A stretch of DNA of 64,000 bases. Source: Qipengyuania nanhaisediminis. GTDB lineage: Bacteria > Pseudomonadota > Alphaproteobacteria > Sphingomonadales > Sphingomonadaceae. Below, piece after piece: positions 60,235 to 64,000 of the stretch (position 1 is the first letter of the stretch; each line of letters opens with the position of its first letter). The notes beneath the pieces are model-generated. The model was not told the origin of the DNA. It ran no database searches and saw only the letters and a program-made list of their open reading frames with translations. The stretch spans positions 248,001 through 312,000 of the forward strand of contig NZ_FOWZ01000004.1 in assembly GCF_900115585.1 (NCBI RefSeq). The letters are read 5' to 3'. The position numbers and the translations under genes are program-made.

Positions 60235-61155
60235 ATGGCCAATTCTTCCACCCCCGCCGGAGACGCGGAGAGTAGCAGCGGGCTGTGGCCCGCGATCCGT
60301 AAACTGTTCGACCCCGATAGCGGCGAGCGCTCCCTGCGCGCGCAGCTCGAAGAGGCTATCGACGAACACGAAGGCGAGAATGGCGATTCTTCGGCCGAAG
60401 ACGATGCCAAGGGCGACCTGTCCGGCGTAGAACGCCAGATGCTGCGCAACTTGCTGCATTTCAGCGAGCACGACGCCGACGACGTCGCGGTGCCGCGCGG
60501 CGAAATCGTGGCCATGTCCGCCGACGCGAGCTGGGACGAGTTGGTCGAGACTTTCTCGGAGCACGGCCATTCGCGCATGCCGGTCTATCGCGGCCAGCTC
60601 GACGACGTGATCGGCATGATTCACATCAAGGACGTGTTCCCCTTCCTGGCGGAGAAGAAGGAGCCGCCGGCCGACTGGACCGTTCTGATGCGGCAACCGC
60701 TCTATGTCCCGCAGACGCGCAACGCGCTCGACGTGCTGGCGGATATGCGTGCGCAGCGCATGCACCTGGCAGTCGTCATCGACGAATTTTCCGGCACGGA
60801 CGGGCTCATCACCATCGAAGACCTCGTCGAGGAGATCGTCGGGGAAATCGAAGACGAGCACGACGAACTGCCGGAAGAATGGATCGTGTCGATCGGTGAA
60901 GGGATGTGGGACTGCGACGCCCGTGCCGAACTCGATGATGTGGCGCAGAAAGTGGATCCCCGCCTCGCCGAAGTCGAAGAGGCGGTCGATACGCTCGGCG
61001 GCCTGGCATTCGTGCTGGCAGAGCAGGTCCCGCCGGTCGGAAAGGTTTTGGAACACGAAAGCGGCTGGCGGATTGAAATTCTTGATGGTGACGAAACGCA
61101 CGTCAAACGCATGCGCCTGCATGAGCCGCCCTCAAATGCCGCCAAGGATGATTGA
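60235..61155 (+). CDS. corC: CBS and CorC/HlyC domain protein (TlyC-like)
   Basis: 306 aa, no membrane segments: the soluble CorC type. Two CBS domains (VAVPRGEIVAMSADASWDELVETFSEHGHSRMPVYRGQLDDVIGMIHIKDV and PLYVPQTRNALDVLADMRAQRMHLAVVIDEFSGTDGLITIEDLVEEIVGEI) precede the CorC_HlyC domain (VDPRLAEVEEAVDTLGGLAFVLAEQVPPVGKVLEHESGWRIEILDGDETHVKRMRL). Linked to Mg/Co export or membrane homeostasis. It ends the phoH-ybeY-corC run; the lnt gene usually next is replaced by a LysR gene. Confidence 0.92.
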   Translation: MANSSTPAGDAESSSGLWPAIRKLFDPDSGERSLRAQLEEAIDEHEGENGDSSAEDDAKGDLSGVERQMLRNLLHFSEHDADDVAVPRGEIVAMSADASWDELVETFSEHGHSRMPVYRGQLDDVIGMIHIKDVFPFLAEKKEPPADWTVLMRQPLYVPQTRNALDVLADMRAQRMHLAVVIDEFSGTDGLITIEDLVEEIVGEIEDEHDELPEEWIVSIGEGMWDCDARAELDDVAQKVDPRLAEVEEAVDTLGGLAFVLAEQVPPVGKVLEHESGWRIEILDGDETHVKRMRLHEPPSNAAKDD

Positions 61156-61225
61156 TCGCTTTGTTGCATTAAGTTGCACATTGGTCCTCGACAGCGTCGC
61201 TGCGGCACAATAGGCCGCACCCAGT

Positions 61226-62110
61226 ATGGCTGTCCGCAGACTTCCTCCCTTGCGTGCCCTCGAGGCATTCGTTCGCACTGTGCGGCTGGGCTCTGCTCGC
61301 GCTGCAGCGGATGAATTGGGCCTAAGCCCTTCGGCGCTGTCACGGCGTATCGGGAATCTCGAGGATTTCGTGGGCAAGAAGCTGTTCACGCGGGCGCGGC
61401 AGGCGATGCAGCTGACCGACGACGGCCATGCTTTCTACGAAGCGGTCAATCCCCAGCTGGAAGCCCTGGCGAGGGCGGTGGAGAGTCAGTCCGACAATCT
61501 TTCGGTCCTGCGGTTGCACCTGGGCGTGTTGCCCCTGTTCGGAAGCCAGAGGCTCTTCCCGCGCCTGGCGGAACTGCGCGCGCGCCATCCGCTGCTCCAT
61601 ATCGATATCGACACCGGCCCCCATCTCGAAGACCGGGTGGGTGACACGCTGGATGCGGCAATTATCCTGTCGCGCGGGCCTGCCAGCGGCCTCCACGCCG
61701 TGCGGCTCGACTTCAACATGGTGCACGCGATCGCGAGCAAGGAACTGGCTGCGAAGCTGGGTGACAAGCCGGATCCGGAATTGCTCAGCCGCCAGACCTT
61801 CCTGATCCACAACGGTTTGCCCGAAAGCTTCGTCGCCTGGAAAGACGAACTGGGCCTCAGGGATATCGAGCCGGCGGCGATCGACCATTTCGATTCCGGC
61901 CAGCTAATGCTCGAGGCCGCTGCACAGGGCCTTGGCATTGCGATCATGCATGACGATCACTTGCGCCGCGCAGCGGATGATCGCCTGACCGATCTCTACG
62001 GGGTCGAGGTCGAAAGCCCCTATAGCTACTGGTTCGTCTGCAAGCCCACAGCTTTGGAAGAACGGCCCGTGCGGCTGTTCCACGACTGGTTGGTCAAGGC
62101 CGAGCTCTAG
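61226..62110 (+). CDS. LysR family transcriptional regulator
   Basis: 294 aa. N-terminal winged HTH: LPPLRALEAFVRTVRLGSARAAADELGLSPSALSRRIGNLEDFVGKKLFTRARQAMQLTDDG, the GcvA-like subgroup. The substrate-binding domain follows (LRLHLGVLPLFGSQRLFPRL, EAAAQGLGIAIMHDDHL). The inducer and targets are unknown; no divergent gene flanks it. The upstream gap contains TTGCATTAAGTTGCAC at 61167-61182, a direct TTGCA repeat that may be part of its own site. It is convergent with plsC, stops overlapping by 4 bp. Confidence 0.9.
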   Translation: MAVRRLPPLRALEAFVRTVRLGSARAAADELGLSPSALSRRIGNLEDFVGKKLFTRARQAMQLTDDGHAFYEAVNPQLEALARAVESQSDNLSVLRLHLGVLPLFGSQRLFPRLAELRARHPLLHIDIDTGPHLEDRVGDTLDAAIILSRGPASGLHAVRLDFNMVHAIASKELAAKLGDKPDPELLSRQTFLIHNGLPESFVAWKDELGLRDIEPAAIDHFDSGQLMLEAAAQGLGIAIMHDDHLRRAADDRLTDLYGVEVESPYSYWFVCKPTALEERPVRLFHDWLVKAEL

Positions 62111-63009
62111 CTTTCCGCTTCGGCCTGCGGCGGCTTGTAGCGCACTGCGTCGACCACGTGCTGGTAGTCGCGCAGCGGCCCTCCGAGGTTCGCGACAAGA
62201 CGCTCCTCGATCTCCTCACGTGCCTTGGCCGCAATAGCCTTGCGACCGTGGTAATCTTCCGGACTGAAAGGTTCGAGATAGTGGAGGCGTAACTTGAATG
62301 TCCCGCGCCGTGCCATGATGCGCATGGCGTTGTGCAAGCCGCTCTCTTCCCCGATCCAGCCGATTTCCTCCGAATTCGTTCCGTAATCAACGACAACCGG
62401 CTGGACCATTACGCCCGGTGGAGGCGGTTCGAGAACGGAAATCATGCTCGACTTGAAGGGCAATAGCGAATGCCCGTCGGTAACGGTCCCTTCCGGGAAA
62501 ACGGTGACGGACCAGTTGTCTGCCAAGGCTTCCTTCAGCGCATTGATCTGTTCAGCAACACCCATGCGATGTTCGCGTTTGACGAATACCGTCCGGTTGA
62601 GGCTGCACAGCCAGCCGATGACGGGAACCTGGCTCAACTCGTACTTCGCAACGAAAGCCGTGCCGCTGGCTCCTGCCATGGCGAGGATGTCGATCCACGA
62701 TACGTGGTTTGCGATAAAGAAGACATCGCGGCGAAGGGGGGTGCCGACCACTTCGACCCGGGCTCCGACTACCCGCGCCGTGTAGCGCAGGAAAAGCATC
62801 GGGAAGGGCGAACCGTAAGCAAAAATGCGGAAGGCATAGTGTAACGGCACGAAGAACAGCAGAAGCAGGACGATGCCGATTAGACGGAGGATGAAGCGGA
62901 CCCATCCGATCGGTGTCAGGGGAACCTTCTCGCCGCGCGCTGCCGCCAGCCGCTTCTTGGAGTAACGCTCCAGGCGGCGCTCAGCTTTCGCGGTCGAGGC
63001 GGACGCCAT
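62107..63009 (-). CDS. plsC: 1-acylglycerol-3-phosphate acyltransferase
   Basis: 300 aa. Catalytic NHxxxxD is H102 to D107 in FIANHVSWIDILA; VTVFPEGTVTDG supplies the FPEGT motif. N-terminal membrane helices at residues about 35-58 (IGWVRFILRLIGIVLLLLFFVPL). It adds the second acyl chain of phosphatidate. The long hydrophilic N-terminus (KAERRLERYSKKRLAAARGEK) is typical of the alphaproteobacterial form. Its 5' end overlaps fur by 29 bp, so the two are probably coupled. Confidence 0.93.
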   Translation of the reverse strand: MASASTAKAERRLERYSKKRLAAARGEKVPLTPIGWVRFILRLIGIVLLLLFFVPLHYAFRIFAYGSPFPMLFLRYTARVVGARVEVVGTPLRRDVFFIANHVSWIDILAMAGASGTAFVAKYELSQVPVIGWLCSLNRTVFVKREHRMGVAEQINALKEALADNWSVTVFPEGTVTDGHSLLPFKSSMISVLEPPPPGVMVQPVVVDYGTNSEEIGWIGEESGLHNAMRIMARRGTFKLRLHYLEPFSPEDYHGRKAIAAKAREEIEERLVANLGGPLRDYQHVVDAVRYKPPQAEAES

Positions 63010-63403
63010 AAAGCTCCATGCGATGGTCGACGAGACGATAGCCCAGTTTTTCGGCGATCTGCTTCTGCAAGGCTTCGAGTTCCGGATCGACGAACTCGAC
63101 GACTTTCCCGCTTTCGACGTCGATCAGGTGATCGTGGTGCGCTTCGGGCGCCGCTTCGTAGCGAGCGCGGCCGTCACCGAAATCGTGCCGGTCGAGAATG
63201 CCGGCTTCTTCGAACAGGCGAACGGTACGATAGACCGTGGCAATGGAGATGCCCGGATCGATCTTGTTGGCGCGTTCGTGCAGCATTTCCACGTCGGGAT
63301 GATCGTCGCTTTCCGACAGCACTTTCGCGATAACGCGACGCTGCTCGGTAATGCGCAGTCCCTTGTCAGCACAAAGCTGCTCTAGATCGATCTTCTGGTG
63401 CAA
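62981..63403 (-). CDS. fur: Fur family regulator (Fur/Mur)
   Basis: 140 aa from TTG 63403 (LHQKIDLEQLCADKGLRIT), 6 nt after GGGGAG; an in-frame GTG at 63433 lies inside a terminator stem. DNA-binding part: GLRITEQRRVIAKVLSESDDHPDVEMLHERANKIDPGISIATVYRTVRLFEEAGIL. Metal-binding part: HDFGDGRARYEAAPEAHHDHLIDVESGKVVEFVDPELEALQKQI. The structural CxxC zinc pairs of E. coli Fur are absent; only one Cys is left. This is the alphaproteobacterial Fur/Mur type, often a manganese regulator. Coupled to plsC. Confidence 0.9.
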   Translation of the reverse strand: MHQKIDLEQLCADKGLRITEQRRVIAKVLSESDDHPDVEMLHERANKIDPGISIATVYRTVRLFEEAGILDRHDFGDGRARYEAAPEAHHDHLIDVESGKVVEFVDPELEALQKQIAEKLGYRLVDHRMELYGVRLDRES

Positions 63404-63420
63404 TGGGGCTCCCCGACTGA

Positions 63421-63452
63421 AAACGCCCCGCACCCTTATCGGGCCGGGGCGT
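63421..63452 (-). terminator. hairpin between mucR and fur
   Basis: AACGCCCCG (63421-63429) pairs with CGGGGCGTT (63444-63452), and on the minus strand it is followed by TTTTCAG. It ends the mucR transcript and lies over the alternative GTG start of fur. Confidence 0.65.
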
Positions 63453-63475
63453 TGTTCTCAAGAAGGCAGTGCGGA

Positions 63476-63913
63476 TTACGCCGCTTTACGACGACCGCGC
63501 TTCTGACCGGGCTTGCGGCCCAGACCGATTTTCTTGGCCAAGTCGCGACGGGTATCAGCGTAATCGGGCGCAACCATCGGATAGTCGGAAGAAAGGTCCC
63601 AACGCTGGCGATACTCGTCCGGCGTCATGCCGTGCTCAGTCGAAAGGTGCCGCTTGAGCATCTTCATCTTTTTGCCGCAGTCGAGGCAGACGATGTGGTC
63701 TTTCTTGATCGAAGAGCGAATGGAGACGGCCGGATCCGGGCGAACTTCTTCAGTGGCAGTGCCGCCATCGAGGCCGGAAAGCGCAGCATAGACATTCGAA
63801 ATCAGCGTGGGCACGTCGTCTACGGCAACGCTGTTATTGCTGACGTGGGCAGCAACAATGTCCGACGTCAACGTAATAAGCGTTTCGGACATATCGGTTT
63901 CGAATTGATCCAT
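63476..63913 (-). CDS. MucR/Ros family zinc-finger transcriptional regulator
   Basis: 145 aa from ATG 63913 (MDQFETDMSETLITLTSDIV). The Ros-type zinc finger is C76-x2-C79-x9-H89-x4-H94 in VCLDCGKKMKMLKRHLSTEHGMTPDEYRQRWDL. The N-terminal about 45 residues form the oligomerisation region. MucR/Ros proteins silence AT-rich targets, exopolysaccharide and motility genes in alphaproteobacteria. A basic C-terminus (LGRKPGQKRGRRKAA) is typical. Its promoter lies in the AT-rich last 87 bases of the window, which hold no element I can name with confidence. Confidence 0.93.
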   Translation of the reverse strand: MDQFETDMSETLITLTSDIVAAHVSNNSVAVDDVPTLISNVYAALSGLDGGTATEEVRPDPAVSIRSSIKKDHIVCLDCGKKMKMLKRHLSTEHGMTPDEYRQRWDLSSDYPMVAPDYADTRRDLAKKIGLGRKPGQKRGRRKAA

Positions 63914-64000
63914 AGTGCAAAAACTCCCTTTTCTTGGGGCTATAACCAAGACAAAGGGGTGTCTACTCAAAATTGTACAAAACCGCCACTTTTGTCGCGT

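Noticed and set aside
63404..63433. GTG start 10 codons upstream for fur
   Set aside because: It lies in the mucR terminator stem; the TTG at 63403 follows GGGGAG at good spacing and matches the usual HQKIDLEQL start.
1..64000. tRNA, rRNA, insertion-sequence or prophage genes
   Set aside because: I looked for T-loop GGTTCGAATCC-like sequences, transposase motifs, integrase motifs and paired terminal repeats and saw none; absence was not tested by computation.

Overview
The window is a gene-dense, GC-rich stretch of chromosome. I estimate about 60-65% G+C by eye. Protein sequences and gene order point to an alphaproteobacterium of the order Sphingomonadales, most like Erythrobacteraceae (Erythrobacter/Qipengyuania relatives). 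Signs are the plsX-fabH-ihfA-merR string, a MucR/Ros regulator next to a cysteine-poor Fur, a plant-type GshA, an aa3 cytochrome oxidase subunit followed by SURF1, and the miaB-phoH-ybeY-corC block. I see no tRNA, rRNA, insertion sequence, prophage or CRISPR array. Nearly all of it reads as core chromosome, with short intergenic gaps and many stop/start overlaps.

Layout. 1-7,100: end of cytochrome oxidase subunit III, SURF1, threonine synthase, an RNA-methyltransferase-like protein, a folate/molybdopterin cluster (folB, a 101-aa unknown, moaD, moaE), a small membrane protein behind a perfect FNR-type box, a lipoprotein, and ribosomal proteins L21 and L27. 7,200-15,700: GNAT acetyltransferase, a TetR/metal-dependent hydrolase divergent pair with palindromic operators, an S41 peptidase, YgfZ, a patatin, PyrC, RarD and two exported proteins. 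15,700-24,700: AstD, SelO, a hydrolase plus glycosyltransferase, the envelope pair YfgM-like/BamB, an unusual multi-membrane isoprenylcysteine-methyltransferase-like protein, and a quinol-monooxygenase-like protein. 24,700-33,800: GshA, RsmE, UbiA, transaldolase, CobT, a small membrane protein, nitroreductase, CysS, and a 2-hydroxyacid dehydrogenase.

33,800-35,200 is the most system-like locus. Two small translationally coupled genes, one HTH-like, face an S24/LexA-type self-cleaving-repressor homologue across a spacer with two TCCTA/TAGGA palindromes over the likely promoter. 35,250-39,600: MBL hydrolase, MAPEG protein, then rpmF-plsX-fabH-ihfA-merR. 39,600-46,050 (minus strand): DciA-like DUF721, two DsbA-like thiol proteins, SMC and a methyltransferase. 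46,067-50,270: MutY, a Tat-exported serine hydrolase, NudC and a FrnE-type DsbA. 50,280-53,550: a less conserved patch with a secreted beta-propeller-like protein, a YjiH/GATE transporter, a small hydrophilic protein and an entericidin-type lipoprotein too short for ordinary ORF calling. 53,550-64,000: DUF1489, MgtE, cyclophilin, a nucleotidyltransferase-fold protein, miaB, a lipoprotein, phoH-ybeY-corC, a LysR regulator, plsC, fur and mucR.

Functions are mostly housekeeping: lipid and fatty-acid start, translation and RNA modification, cofactor synthesis (folate, molybdopterin, ubiquinone, glutathione, cobalt chelation), envelope assembly and repair. All calls rest on reading the sequence; no database search was run.
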